The notes under the pieces: generated by a model
Told to the model about the DNA's origin: nothing
The model's input: only the letters and a program-made list of their open reading frames with translations
Databases searched by the model: none
Shown here: in pieces, positions 1 through 10,259 of the stretch
Numbering within the stretch: position 1 is the first letter of the stretch
How the letters are laid out: each line of letters opens with the position of its first letter
Assembly: GCF_000380565.1 (NCBI RefSeq)
Contig: NZ_AQYJ01000026.1
Span: 186,001 to 250,000 of the forward strand
DNA from: Microbulbifer variabilis ATCC 700307
GTDB taxonomy: Bacteria; Pseudomonadota; Gammaproteobacteria; Pseudomonadales; Cellvibrionaceae
Direction: 5' to 3'
Length of the DNA stretch: 64,000 bases
Translations under genes and position numbers: made by a program

Positions 1-2400
1 CCAAATTGAGCTGGAATTGTCATCCAGTAAATAAAGCACGTCTCCTCTTCGAGCAACATCATCTACATTTTTGACCTGCACTTGCCCTTGAATATCACAA
101 ATACCATTTATGCCATGCTCTGCAAGGTAGCAGGCTGAATCCAGAGGAAATAAATCGAGGCTTAAACTAGATTCTCCCACAGACGGATCATACCCATCAT
201 TCCATGAGTCGGGCGCACCATCGAGGTCAGAATCTACTGATGCAGCCCTATCGTTTGGAAATGCATCCTCTCTATTCGGAACTCCATCGCCATCTATATC
301 ATCCAACAGCTCAACGAGCTGATACTTTCGGCCATGATTTTCAGTATAAGTAATGACTAAGGCCACTTCATCTAACTGCACTAAGCCCTCAGGAAGCCCT
401 GTATAGGTAGCAGAAAAAAACGCCTCAAAATCATTATTGTAAGCAACTAAAGAGCTTCTATTATTAGTAACAGACGCTGATAGGGTTACAATCACACTAC
501 TATCGGAAAATCCATAATCAAAACTAGTTACTGGAGAACCTATAAAACTCAAGTCACTGGCTTCGTAATAATCACCACTACCAAGCAGTACTCCATTACC
601 ACCGTTCACAATCAGAATGGGGCCTCTGATAGTGTAATCACTATGGTAGGGAGATTCCCCTTGGACACCTATAGCGCCGCTCGACTGAGAGATTTCCTCA
701 AAATGTATATCATTAGGGGATGTGCCATCTCTAAAATGATAAATCCGGCTATTTACGTCGTTCCAAGCGTAATAATGAGAATACCTATTCCAATCCTTGC
801 TATCTAATAAATCTCCATCCTTAGACAAGACATGGTGTGAGTACCAAGCTCCCTGATTATCTTGAAGCAATAAATAATTACCCGCCTCAGCCAGTCCAGT
901 TGCACCAACAGGCATTTGAATGAGGTCAACTATCTTTTCAGGTGTATCAATTGAAAAATATCGGATCCAGCCGTCACTATAAGCAAGATATACTCTCTTG
1001 TGCTCATCATGGTAACGTACGACCTGGGGACTTTGATCATCAACTACTAGATCAAGTTTTCCAGTGAAGTTTTGGGTCTCTGAACTCCACTGGTAAAAAT
1101 TGTAAACCCCATTTTCAGAGAAGCTGAGATATATAACACCATTCGCATCAGAAAATACTTCATCCAAAGCTAGTGTATCGGTCAGAGTAGCGAAACAGCT
1201 CTCCCCATCACCTTCATTTATCCGGGAGCACAACGCATCAAGATCGTAATGGTCAGCATTATCGCCAACTCCGTCACCATCCAGATCTGATGACTCTGTT
1301 TCATCCCAAGGGAATGCGTCGTTCTCGTTTTCTACGCCATCATTGTCGATATCATTGTCAACGTCATTGGGGGTACCATCCCCATCTAAGTCGGCTCCGA
1401 TAGCTTTGATAATGGAGTATTTTGGTTTATCTCCCCAGGCTGAGATCTCTCTTGAACTGTCATATTGGCGTGTTTCATGAATAAGGAGCTTAACTAAGCC
1501 ACCAATTTTGAGAGGAGTCTCAGCGTCTGAAGACTCGGGGTCAAAGGTGTTGGGCACAGATAGCTCACCAACGTTCAGCCTGGACAAAAAGTCGTAATTA
1601 TCTTGTATTGCCTGCGTGGTATTTGTATCAAGACCTTCGGCAAGGCCATCTAACGCCCCATCTGTTAGATCTGAAACTAACAACTCCAGTACTGTTGAAG
1701 TGCTTATATCTGTCTCGTTTTTAAGAGCCCACACAAGAGACGCGGTAGCTTCAGAAGCGGTACGGTAGCTCAAAATATCATCAAGATCGGCCTCATTCCC
1801 AAAAGCCACTGGTGGCGTATGAAAAAGGTCTACCTTATCTAGCAGGTCAAAGCCTAACTGACTTTTAACAATCAGAGATTGGGATATCAAAGTATCGGTC
1901 AATCCCTGCTTATCTTCGATATTTCCACGCCGGATCAGATCAACTACGATGGTTGTTAGCGGTGTTGCGAAGATATCTTTAGATTTCTCGAGAGCTTCAG
2001 ATTCAACAATTGTCGACAGGCTAGGAAGGATTGGGGCCATTCCAGTCGTTAGGTCTACCGTGGCATCACCAGCCAAAAATTCAATTAGATAGTAACCATT
2101 ACCCGGAAGATCTAAGCCTTCCTCAGTGAATTTACCTAACTCTGTGGTTTCACCTCTCGCTACAATATCCCCCTTTAAGTCCGCCGCCTCAAAAGAAACT
2201 TCATGAATCCTATAATTGGCAAAACTTAGGGGTCCCTTTACGGCTGCCCCTGAAAGTGAATACGTCACGGGTGGGGGGGCTGGTGGCTCGGGTTCAGGTG
2301 AAGAGTCACTGCCTCCTCCCCCTCCTCCGCAACCTAATAAGACCGCAGTGAGACCTGCCAGTACAAGCTTTAAATTAAATGCCGTTGTTCGCGATCCCAT
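1..2400 (-). CDS. Large lipoprotein with DxDxDG calcium-binding repeats (3' end outside window)
   Basis: The reading frame is open from an ATG at 2400 to the window edge (at least 800 residues). The N-terminus is a lipoprotein signal (hydrophobic stretch ending LTAVLLGC), then a Gly run and a Pro/Glu spacer (PEPEPPAPPP). Around 1260-1400 lie acidic repeats of thrombospondin type-3 style (DLDGDGTPND, DNDIDNDG, DLDGDGVGDN), and a further one near 240-300 (DIDGDGVPN). Such repeats bind calcium in exported proteins. The middle part (about residues 430-680) looks like beta-rich repeat sequence, perhaps a propeller. Function unknown; cell-surface anchored by inference. The gene stands alone, with a degraded region upstream. 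Confidence 0.8.
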   Translation of the reverse strand, partial: MGSRTTAFNLKLVLAGLTAVLLGCGGGGGGSDSSPEPEPPAPPPVTYSLSGAAVKGPLSFANYRIHEVSFEAADLKGDIVARGETTELGKFTEEGLDLPGNGYYLIEFLAGDATVDLTTGMAPILPSLSTIVESEALEKSKDIFATPLTTIVVDLIRRGNIEDKQGLTDTLISQSLIVKSQLGFDLLDKVDLFHTPPVAFGNEADLDDILSYRTASEATASLVWALKNETDISTSTVLELLVSDLTDGALDGLAEGLDTNTTQAIQDNYDFLSRLNVGELSVPNTFDPESSDAETPLKIGGLVKLLIHETRQYDSSREISAWGDKPKYSIIKAIGADLDGDGTPNDVDNDIDNDGVENENDAFPWDETESSDLDGDGVGDNADHYDLDALCSRINEGDGESCFATLTDTLALDEVFSDANGVIYLSFSENGVYNFYQWSSETQNFTGKLDLVVDDQSPQVVRYHDEHKRVYLAYSDGWIRYFSIDTPEKIVDLIQMPVGATGLAEAGNYLLLQDNQGAWYSHHVLSKDGDLLDSKDWNRYSHYYAWNDVNSRIYHFRDGTSPNDIHFEEISQSSGAIGVQGESPYHSDYTIRGPILIVNGGNGVLLGSGDYYEASDLSFIGSPVTSFDYGFSDSSVIVTLSASVTNNRSSLVAYNNDFEAFFSATYTGLPEGLVQLDEVALVITYTENHGRKYQLVELLDDIDGDGVPNREDAFPNDRAASVDSDLDGAPDSWNDGYDPSVGESSLSLDLFPLDSACYLAEHGINGICDIQGQVQVKNVDDVARRGDVLYLLDDNSSSIW

Positions 2401-2587
2401 ATCACAATCCTTTTCAATCACTCAGCCTGCATACTTGGTGCGATAGTACTTGAGCTGTATAAATCGAGGCCTTTTAGCCACTGTGCGATTCTTTACTATA
2501 AGAGGGCGCGAATCATATACGGCTATTAAATGAACTGCAAAACCAAACCTGGAATACAATACCTTATATCACTATATCTCCCGCTGT

Positions 2588-2999
2588 GTGCGAAGGGCAT
2601 TCCTCTGCGGTAGGAAGGCCAAATCCGGGAAGAACTGTGAGCACCAGCGTCAGCGAGTAGAAGATAGAATGCAAAAAATGGCCGAGATCTTTACTCTCGA
2701 TATTGCAGTCCCAATTACCACTCGATCCAGAAACGTATTCACGCTGCAATCTCAACCGAGCAACCCACCTCTGGTGGGCGAGGAGCGCCGGGATGCCCAA
2801 AGGCTTACCTTTTCAGCTGAGCCGCTATTTAAAGCCTGTAGACTGGAGGGGCTGGCAACTGTAACCGAATAAACCAAGGATGCATGGGTTAAGGATTGCC
2901 AGCGCTTTCTTTTTCCCACCGCTAAACTCAGCCAATTCATCAAGGACTACTATCTTGCTTGTGTGGCTCTTTGCCTAAATTCCTATCAACTGTCCGATG
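2588..2999 (+). other. Degenerate gene fragment, related to one near 33.8 kb
   Basis: The stretch between the lipoprotein gene and the oxidoreductase fragment has no convincing gene. Read on the + strand it contains the words FSAEPLFKA and KDCQRFLFPT, which match FLARSLFRA and GDCQRFLSAT at 33.83-34.11 kb. The order of the two words is the same in both places. I read this as a decayed copy of an unknown gene. Confidence 0.35.
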
Positions 3000-3117
3000 A
3001 GCGGCTATCGTGAGTTGCATACCCGCCTGTTTCTACGCAGAACCTCTGACAACCAATTAATTGGTGTAAGCATTTGACTCCCACCTCAGTACTCTCCAAT
3101 TGGTGGGTATCCAACAT

Positions 3118-3696
3118 CGTTGCAGCTCTGATTATGAGTTATTGCACCATGTATTTGGTAAGGTCAATGGTGAGAAAGGCGCTTGGAGTCATACCATGGG
3201 TGATATGGGTGATATGGGTGATATGGGTGATATAGGTGCTATCGCCCAGACCATGTGTAAAGAGGCTGAGTATCTCGGAGTCACCATTCGCATAAAAGCT
3301 GAAATTAAGAAGGTGTTGATTGATGGTGGTCGCGCTACCGGAGTGCCGCTAAGTAGTCGGGAAACCATTACAGCCATTATAGTAGTTACCAATGTTGACT
3401 CTAAACTGCTCTATTCCCAGATGATTCGCGAACAACATCAGGAGACTGAGTTTCGCCGCCGTGTGCGCGGTTTCAGGGTAGGCTCCGGGACCTTCCATAT
3501 GAATGTGACGCTGTATGAACTACCAGGCTTCACTTGCAAGCACGGAACTCACCTACAGCCACACCATCAACCTAGAATAGTCATTGATCCTACAATGAAC
3601 TACTTGGAACAGGCCTGTGTAGACGCGATAAAACACGGCTGGTCGAAGCAGCCCAAGCCACCCGGGAAGTGGGGTTACTGGAGTACCTGGTCATAA
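3118..3696 (+). pseudogene. Fragment of a PYROXD2/phytoene-desaturase-like FAD oxidoreductase
   Basis: The translated stretch resembles the middle of COG1233-type NAD(P)/FAD-dependent oxidoreductases (carotenoid desaturase/PYROXD2 group). Recognisable words in order are LLHHVFGKVNGEKGAW, a degenerate GGMGAI-type loop, GRATGV, VVTNVDSK and FRVGSGTFHMNV. The FAD-binding N-terminus and the C-terminal third (normally more than 150 residues) are absent, so it cannot be functional. The segment where GGMGAI is expected is expanded by a 9-bp tandem repeat. No neighbour is related. Confidence 0.65.
3196..3240 (+). repeat. 9-bp tandem repeat (ATGGGTGAT x4 plus one degenerate unit)
   Basis: Four perfect copies of ATGGGTGAT and a fifth, ATAGGTGCT, lie inside the oxidoreductase fragment. 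They encode (MGD)4. Replication slippage in a decaying gene is the simple explanation. Confidence 0.9.
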
Positions 3697-3894
3697 CACT
3701 GCAATGGAAATATTAAAAGATAAATAAGAATGGCCTGCGAATGCGGGCCATTCATAGCATGAGATTTAGTTTCAGTAAATGAGTTAAGCTCAACTTCGAA
3801 TTCAAACGTTTCAAAGAGCCTTGTTTAGCTCCACTACAACTAATGCATAATAACTCTGAAACAGTAAAGGGTATCCACTGAAACGCCCCCGCTA

Positions 3895-5721
3895 TTAACT
3901 CTCCAAGCCCTTTTTATTGATTATCCATTGATCAATTAATTGCTCCAATACCATCAGGGGTACAGCGCCGTTGGTTAATACAACATCGTGGAATTCACGG
4001 ATATCAAACTTATTTCCTAGTTCTTGACGTGCACGTTCACGTAATTCCAGTATTTTCAACATGCCAGTTTTATAAGCCACAGCTTGCCCTGGCATTACGA
4101 AGTAACGCTCAACCTCAGTTGTGACCTCAGTTCTCGCCATACCGGTCTTTTCCACCATGTACTCAATTGCCTCTTTCCGACCCCAACGCTTGTGATGTAT
4201 GCCGGTATCCACCACTAAACGTACAGCCCGAAGCATCTCATCTTGCAATCGTCCAAGTTCATCATAAGGATCATCTTGAAAACCCATCTCTTTTGCAAGT
4301 TGCTCAGTATAGAGAGCCCAGCCATCTGAATAAGCAGTATTTGATACTGCCTTAAGAAAAGTTGGCAGCTCCTCTAGATCCTGCGCAATCCCTTCCTGGA
4401 AATGATGCCCTGGAACTGCCTCATGGTAAGCTAAAGTTCGCATGCTGAATTTCTTGGTTTCATTAACATCGCGCAGATTCACATAAAATACTCCTCCGCG
4501 TGAGCCATCAATTGCTGGGGGCATATAGTATGCTTTAGGTGCACCCTGCTCTTTGAACTCTGCTATTCGTCGAACCTCTACTCCCGCTGTCGGTTTTAAA
4601 TTGAAATAGTCATCAATACCTTCATTAATTTCATTAATTATCAATTGATAGTCTCTGATAATCTGCTCGCGTCCTTTATCAGAATCTTCATAAATAAACC
4701 GAGGGTCACTATTGATTGCTGAAAAACGAAATTTGATACTACCGCTATCAAGGCCAATAGAAGCAAAGATCGTATTCATTTCCTCCTCTATGCGTGTCAC
4801 TTCCTTCAAGCCAGTATCATGCAGCTCATCAGGAGTCAGATTTGTAGTGGTATGAACACGTGCTTGATAGGCATAAAACTCATCACCTTCCGGAAGAGCC
4901 CAAACTCCATGGCTCCCTGTAACTTTAAGCTGCAATTCTCGATAATAGGCGATCAAGCTTACGTACGCGGGGTAGACCTCAGTTTCTATTAGTATCTTTC
5001 CCCTATCAAGGATACGTGTACGCTCATGGTCTGGTAGAGTTTCAAGCGCACTCAGACGCTCTTCCAGAGAGGTATAGAGTATGTTTTCTTGAGCTGGAAC
5101 ATCAATAAATCCTTGCATTTCCTTCAACACACGATCAATTACAAAGCGCGGAGGCAGGATCTTTTTCTGTTCCCGAATTCTTAATCCATCTAATACCTGA
5201 GAGAATTTTCTATCCACTTCACTTAAGCGAGAAAGATAATAATCAGCCTCTTTGATACTATTAATCTGATGCAACTCAACAAGAAATTCCGGCAGCTTAT
5301 TTTGAACACCAAACATCTGATTGAGAGGATAGTTATGATGTTTCCAACGATCTCCCTCTACCATGCTTTCCAGGTAGTACTCAAAAATATCATAGGAAAT
5401 TGCCTGTCGATCATTGAGACTAGATCGATCATACTTCCTTAAAGTAGATAGCTCATCCTTAACTATCTGAAGCTTATGTTGTACCATCTTTTCAGAAAGA
5501 TCATCAAGATGGGCATTGTGGCCATCAAATCCAAATTGTTCAAGAATCCGTAAAATTGACAGCGTTTCCGGGCTGGTACTTTGAATTTTGATGAATGCCC
5601 TTTCAAAATACACATTTATAGCCCAAGGCTTAAAATAGATCGCATTGGCCGCAAAGGCTGAAACTGCAACCACCCCAATTAATAGAGCTCCACCAAACCA
5701 TTTGGCTGTTGTTTTTATCAT
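3895..5721 (-). CDS. DUF885 family protein (predicted exported zinc peptidase-like)
   Basis: The product has 608 residues, the usual size for DUF885. It carries the hallmark HEAVPGHH near residue 430, a gluzincin-like H-E...G-H-H motif, and ends with the family's typical region (QAVAYKTGMLKILELRERAR). The N-terminus has one hydrophobic segment (about residues 8-29), so the protein is exported or anchored with the catalytic part in the periplasm. Peptidase activity is inferred from the motif; substrates are unknown. The gene appears monocistronic. Confidence 0.85.
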   Translation of the reverse strand: MIKTTAKWFGGALLIGVVAVSAFAANAIYFKPWAINVYFERAFIKIQSTSPETLSILRILEQFGFDGHNAHLDDLSEKMVQHKLQIVKDELSTLRKYDRSSLNDRQAISYDIFEYYLESMVEGDRWKHHNYPLNQMFGVQNKLPEFLVELHQINSIKEADYYLSRLSEVDRKFSQVLDGLRIREQKKILPPRFVIDRVLKEMQGFIDVPAQENILYTSLEERLSALETLPDHERTRILDRGKILIETEVYPAYVSLIAYYRELQLKVTGSHGVWALPEGDEFYAYQARVHTTTNLTPDELHDTGLKEVTRIEEEMNTIFASIGLDSGSIKFRFSAINSDPRFIYEDSDKGREQIIRDYQLIINEINEGIDDYFNLKPTAGVEVRRIAEFKEQGAPKAYYMPPAIDGSRGGVFYVNLRDVNETKKFSMRTLAYHEAVPGHHFQEGIAQDLEELPTFLKAVSNTAYSDGWALYTEQLAKEMGFQDDPYDELGRLQDEMLRAVRLVVDTGIHHKRWGRKEAIEYMVEKTGMARTEVTTEVERYFVMPGQAVAYKTGMLKILELRERARQELGNKFDIREFHDVVLTNGAVPLMVLEQLIDQWIINKKGLES

Positions 5722-7165
5722 TATTGACCCCTCCTACTTTAGGCCGCCATTGTCGCCATGCTAATAAGTGAAGTACAACCATTTGAACCAAGCAAAGCGT
5801 CGAACAAACTGAATAAGGCGATAAAATGCATATTGCAGGCACATCAAATCAGGGTCCGCACTCTTTAAGGAAAATCAACATTCCTAATTTGTGTGCAAGT
5901 TACCATTGCGCTAAGTTGCTATCTATTTACGGAGGACAAGAAAGGAAAACATAAGTTCGTATGAGAGATATGAACATATACTCACCATTAAAATAAAAGT
6001 ATGACTAGTAAGGATTCAATGGAAGGTACCCAACGACCCCTTAAATTCTAAATAAATGACCATTAACAAATGGTAGAAATTATTTGATTGCAGACCCGGC
6101 CATAAGTTAGTTGGAGCAAGCCTATATGGACACGATGCAACATGGTTTCTCAAAGTAGCCCATTGTAGAATCGTTAACCCCCTCTATCATTGCCCCCTCT
6201 CGTGGCAGAAAGCCAATATGTCGCCAGCCTATTCAGCAAGTAATTCCTTCCAGAACTGCCTGGCGGCAAGAGCTGGAACAACTTCAATGAAGACATCACA
6301 CTCCTAAATCGTGACTTTGAAAGTCGCTCCAAACAGATAACAGAATCGACAGATCTAAATATAGTAGAGTAAGCGCAAGGTATATGGACTACGAGATTGT
6401 CAATATATTCTTAGCCCTACCCAACCACCCACCGAAACAAACAACTAAACAAACAAAATCTACCCACTAAACTTCTCAAATTTGCAGCACACCTATCCTG
6501 GATTTTCCACTTACCCCTTTATGACACTAAGAGAGGTTTAGGTGTCATGTTGCTATTTTCGCTGAAGAAAATATGCCATCCAGCACACTGCTGCATAAAA
6601 CTCTCACCTAAATTCCAGACTCCCAATCTTTGGGCGTCCAGAATCATTGCACTCCAGTACCTACCGTATCTTTCTAAACTAACAAAACTATATATGAAAA
6701 TATATTGATTAAGGTGTGATTTCTGTTCATAGGACAAGCTAAACAGGTGACATCAGATTTCACACAAGCCGATTAATTTAGCATTTCTAAATTATCAAGT
6801 GTGACTTTCATAGATTTTATATGGAATTATTGCTGATAATTTTTTTCATACTTGTAAAAGTACAAAAAATAATGGTTTCTTAAAAGCCTGACTGAAAGAA
6901 TATCTTTAATCATTTGTTTAGCATTTCAAAAAATATCAACAACTGCGGGCTTTTTTAATTCTTCATATAAAGAATGTTAATTATTTCTTGAAATACTTAG
7001 AGCATTCTTTGGTATGAAAACTGGCGCTGGTTAGCTTCTAATTTACAATCATCGAGTTGTAAATATGCACGAAAGTACTATATTATGCGCCCGCACAAGA
7101 ATTAAGTGTGAAAATAAAAATGGTCGTACCGCTACTAAACATCTATTAATTTAGAGGGATTAGAT
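5722..7165. other. 1.4-kb intergenic region with decayed gene fragments
   Basis: No credible gene is visible. At about 6255-6372 (+) the translation includes LLNRDFESRSKQ, matching FLNRNFESRLKG at 33.97 kb. At about 6610-6650 a short block (AATCTTTGGGCGTCCAG) resembles 34280-34300. The region is AT-rich towards 7165, where the promoter of the protease gene should lie; I could not pick a convincing -35/-10 pair. Confidence 0.4.
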
Positions 7166-8143
7166 ATGAATAGAACTCATATTTTTCTTTCACTAGCAGT
7201 ACTCTCAGGGGCATCATATGCAGATCCCCTTTACAATTTTGTTGAGATAGACCAAGCCGCAAGTTTCATCAGCGGGCATAATGTTGCCAAGCAGCCGGTA
7301 GTAGACGAGACTGCTGTAAAGAAAGAATATACGTTAATAGAGCGCACCTCTTCTTTAAGCGCCATTGCGGTTACTCCAGACGGTAAGCAATATGTAGCAG
7401 ACGTAGATGAGAAATCGCTTTCATTGCTGGAGCAAGCTATAGCGATTTTTGAGTCTCAAGGCTTGGATGCAAGTGTTTTTTCCTCTAAAGGGCAATTGCC
7501 CACTATGATCGAAGGTCAGGAACGACTGCTACCCACAGTTGTAATAGGTACTGACGACAGAGTTCAAATCACTAATACTGTGCAAAATCCCCACTGGTAT
7601 AATGGCCGCATTGATGTGGGATGTACCGGTACATTGATTACAGCAAAACATGTCTTAACGGCAGGCCACTGTGTTTCTGATGGTTCCGGCAACTGGTTCA
7701 GTTCTCTTGATTTCACGGTGGCCCAATCTGGTAGTTATAAACCCTGGGGCAGTGAAACCTGGACCAATGCTGTGACTACCACCGCATGGCATAATAATGG
7801 AGACACTAACTATGACTATGCGATTATTGTATTAGCGGAACCACCTCACAATGGATATTCAGGATGGGGGGTCTATTCGAGCGGAACCCATAGTGTTACT
7901 GGATACCCAGGAGATAAGCCATTTGCTACTATGTGGACTGACTCAGGTAGTACATCCTCAAGTACCTATAGAGTGTGTTATACATTAGATACAGCTGGTG
8001 GCCAAAGTGGCAGTGGGATTAAAGATACTAATAACACCGTTCGCGGAATCCACACCACTGGATCGCCCTCACAGAACTGCGGAACTCGCTTAACCAGCAC
8101 AGTGTATACTACCTTGCAGGATTGGATTGCGACTTACCCATAA
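7166..8143 (+). CDS. Secreted trypsin-like serine protease (S1 family, V8/glutamyl-endopeptidase style)
   Basis: The 325-residue product has a signal peptide (residues 1-19, ending GASYA), a propeptide-like region of about 110 residues and an S1 chymotrypsin-fold domain. The catalytic triad is readable: His168 in LTAGHC, Asp218 in NYDYAI and Ser281 in GGQSGSG. Four domain cysteines (153/169 and 271/305) could form two disulfides. The start has a good ribosome-binding site (AGAGGGATTAGAT before ATG). An intrinsic terminator follows at once. Role: extracellular protein degradation or processing, by inference. Confidence 0.88.
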   Translation: MNRTHIFLSLAVLSGASYADPLYNFVEIDQAASFISGHNVAKQPVVDETAVKKEYTLIERTSSLSAIAVTPDGKQYVADVDEKSLSLLEQAIAIFESQGLDASVFSSKGQLPTMIEGQERLLPTVVIGTDDRVQITNTVQNPHWYNGRIDVGCTGTLITAKHVLTAGHCVSDGSGNWFSSLDFTVAQSGSYKPWGSETWTNAVTTTAWHNNGDTNYDYAIIVLAEPPHNGYSGWGVYSSGTHSVTGYPGDKPFATMWTDSGSTSSSTYRVCYTLDTAGGQSGSGIKDTNNTVRGIHTTGSPSQNCGTRLTSTVYTTLQDWIATYP

Positions 8144-8171
8144 AGTGAAAATACCACACTCAAGTTCGGAA

Positions 8172-8193
8172 AAAGGCGCCCTTGGGCGCCTTT
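8172..8193 (+). terminator. Intrinsic terminator after the protease gene
   Basis: A perfect 9-bp stem AAAGGCGCC/GGCGCCTTT with a 4-nt loop lies 28 bases after the protease stop codon. It also shows that the next gene starts at the ATG at 8203, not at an earlier codon inside the hairpin. Confidence 0.75.
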
Positions 8194-8202
8194 GTTAATA
8201 AT

Positions 8203-8469
8203 ATGAGAACACTTATTCCTTTGATCTTTTTTCTAGGTGCATGCGGGATAATGGCCGATGATGAGCCCGAATGGCATCGTGTGATGGTGAGAGGCAGTCT
8301 AAAGACACCCGATCCCGTTTTACGTGAAGTAAAGCGCCTGGAACAATTGGGGCAGGTAAAAGATGTTGTTATTCTTGAATCCTACCCACTGCAGATATGG
8401 TTTAGTGCCGACCTGGCGACAATTGAAAAACTGAAGTCACTATCTAAAAAAAATAGCTCGTCACGCTGA
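8203..8469 (+). CDS. Small putative lipoprotein, unknown function
   Basis: An 88-residue product beginning with a hydrophobic leader that ends LIFFLGAC, a plausible lipobox. The mature part is charged (repeated E/K/R) and has no family I know. It follows the protease gene after a terminator, so it would need read-through or its own promoter. It could be a protease-associated accessory or inhibitor, but nothing in the sequence proves that. Confidence 0.5.
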   Translation: MRTLIPLIFFLGACGIMADDEPEWHRVMVRGSLKTPDPVLREVKRLEQLGQVKDVVILESYPLQIWFSADLATIEKLKSLSKKNSSSR

Positions 8470-9051
8470 CTGTATCCTGATTTACAAGGTACTAAAGGTT
8501 TCTCAGAAGTACATTTGAGAGTAAAAGCCGCTCTGGTTGCGGAGTGGAAGACACTGCTGATTCTGGGGCCGCCCTCTACTACCAATAACAAACGAGCAAC
8601 CGCACCTCTCAGAATTTTCTATATACTTATTCGCTCACGGGAGCAAATGGATTAAGAACCGCACGCGTAAGCTTACTGAAATCTCTGTGCTACAGATTAC
8701 AGCTTATGCCTTAATGAGTAATAACTACTAAAGTGTACCAAATATTGATGCCTAACCTGCCGAGAAGTGCATTCTAGAAGAGGTTATTACGCGTTGGCGA
8801 CGATTGTTTTAAGAGTCCGTACTGGTCTAGTACTATCTTCAAGACACAATGAAACCCGCCCCATCGTATAAACCAGAGGAGGGGTTAGCTGAGCGCATAC
8901 GCCGATACAACATGGCATGCATGCCTACAGCTATCTAAGATTGTATTGGTTTTCTTGCCATATCTAATTGACATCTATTTATAGAGGCTTAACTCTCCTC
9001 CGGAAAACATAGAATCCAGCTTCGCAAAGGGAGAATTCAAAGCCCAATCAC
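8470..9051. other. Intergenic region, nothing recognised
   Basis: About 580 bases without a credible reading frame, repeat or RNA gene that I can identify. Confidence 0.5.
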
Positions 9052-9923
9052 TTGTTCGCACTCATCCTGAACCTGGTTATTCTTGGCGGCTTATCTCATT
9101 TGATGGCGCAAGAGAAGCCAAAGGCTTTTATCTTTACCGCCATCCCGGATCAGGATGCGGCCCGCCTGCAAAAGCGTTTTGGCAAGGTCGCGCAATACCT
9201 GTCAAATACGTTAGGTGTTGAAGTCCCATATATGCCGGAGATGTCGTACAGAGATGCTGTTGAGCAGTTTAAAAATAACAAAGTGCAGCTAAGCTAGCTT
9301 GGTTTGGTAGTCTCTCTGGGGTACAAGCACGCTCTGCCAAGCCTGGCGCAAAGGCTATTGCCCAGGGAGAAGAAGAAGCAGACTTCATCACCTACTTCAT
9401 TGGCAACACAAGTACAGGGTTAAAACCCTCAAGAGACTTTCCTCACGGCTTTGAAGGCATGACATTTACCTTTGACTCAAAACATTCAGCCTCCGGGCGT
9501 CTTATGCCGGAATACTTTATCCGAAAGGCCTTAGGCAAGCCCCCCGCCGAAGTATTCCAGCGGGTGGGTTTTGGTGGCGACCACTCCAAAACCCTGGACT
9601 TTATACAATCGGGTAAATATCAAGCTGGCGCAGTAAACTACAAAGTGTGGGAAAACGAACAGAATGCCGGCAAGGTCGATGACAGCAAATTACAAGTAAT
9701 ATGAAAGACCCCAGGCTATCCGAATTACAACTGGACCATTAGAGGTGATGTCGACGACACCCGGGGCGAGGAATTTACAGACAAAGTACAACAAGCGTTT
9801 TTGAATATGCGAGATCCTGAACTGCTTGCCACATTTCCCTGCAAAAGGTTTATTAAGGCCGACAAGGCCATGTACGAACCAATTCTGGAAACTGCTCGCG
9901 GGATTGGCATCTTGCAACATTAG
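9052..9923 (+). pseudogene. Broken periplasmic binding protein gene (phosphonate/putative selenate ABC type)
   Basis: The sequence matches the PhnD-like binding-protein family, in the version often named putative selenate ABC transporter substrate-binding protein. Words in order: AIPDQDAARLQKRFGKVA, FKNNKVQL, WFGSLSGVQAR, IAQGEEEADF, SASGRLMPE, GGDHSKTL, GAVNYKVWE, KTPGYPNYNW. It is disrupted twice: a 5-base insertion near 9290-9300 (CTAAGCTAGCTT) shifts the frame, and a TGA near 9701 replaces the Trp normally before KTPGYP. No transporter permease or ATPase gene is nearby, so this is a decayed orphan. Confidence 0.8.
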
Positions 9924-10259
9924 ATGACATATTTGAATTCAGCTGTGGAATTATTAATCACAACAAATAGATGGTTTTATGCATATTTCTCAGTTCAATG
10001 AAAATGTGGGGAATTGATACATGATCCACCGTAGTCATAGAAAGTATTTAGTTCACATACTGCTTACTACAATTTACGCAGGATACACATAACGCTGGAG
10101 GGAAATAGCTCACCTGACTTGAGCAATATGCTTAAAGAGGTATCCGGTAAGACTTGACCACAACAACAGTGGGGGACCACTATATCTGGGCGGTTACCAC
10201 AGTAACCACCCAGCCCCGCTGGGTGCGGGGCTTCGATATCGGATTAACTTTTAAACCGA
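9924..10259. other. Intergenic region with a terminator-like hairpin at 10212-10232
   Basis: No gene seen. The hairpin AGCCCCGC/GCGGGGCT lies 28 bases beyond the stop codon of the minus-strand gene at 10260 and could end its transcript, though a T-run is missing. A second small inverted repeat, GGTTAC/GTAACC, sits beside it. Confidence 0.45.

Noticed and set aside
6519..6737. 72-codon minus-strand frame
   Set aside because: Part of it matches degraded sequence near 34.3 kb; no complete gene can be supported.
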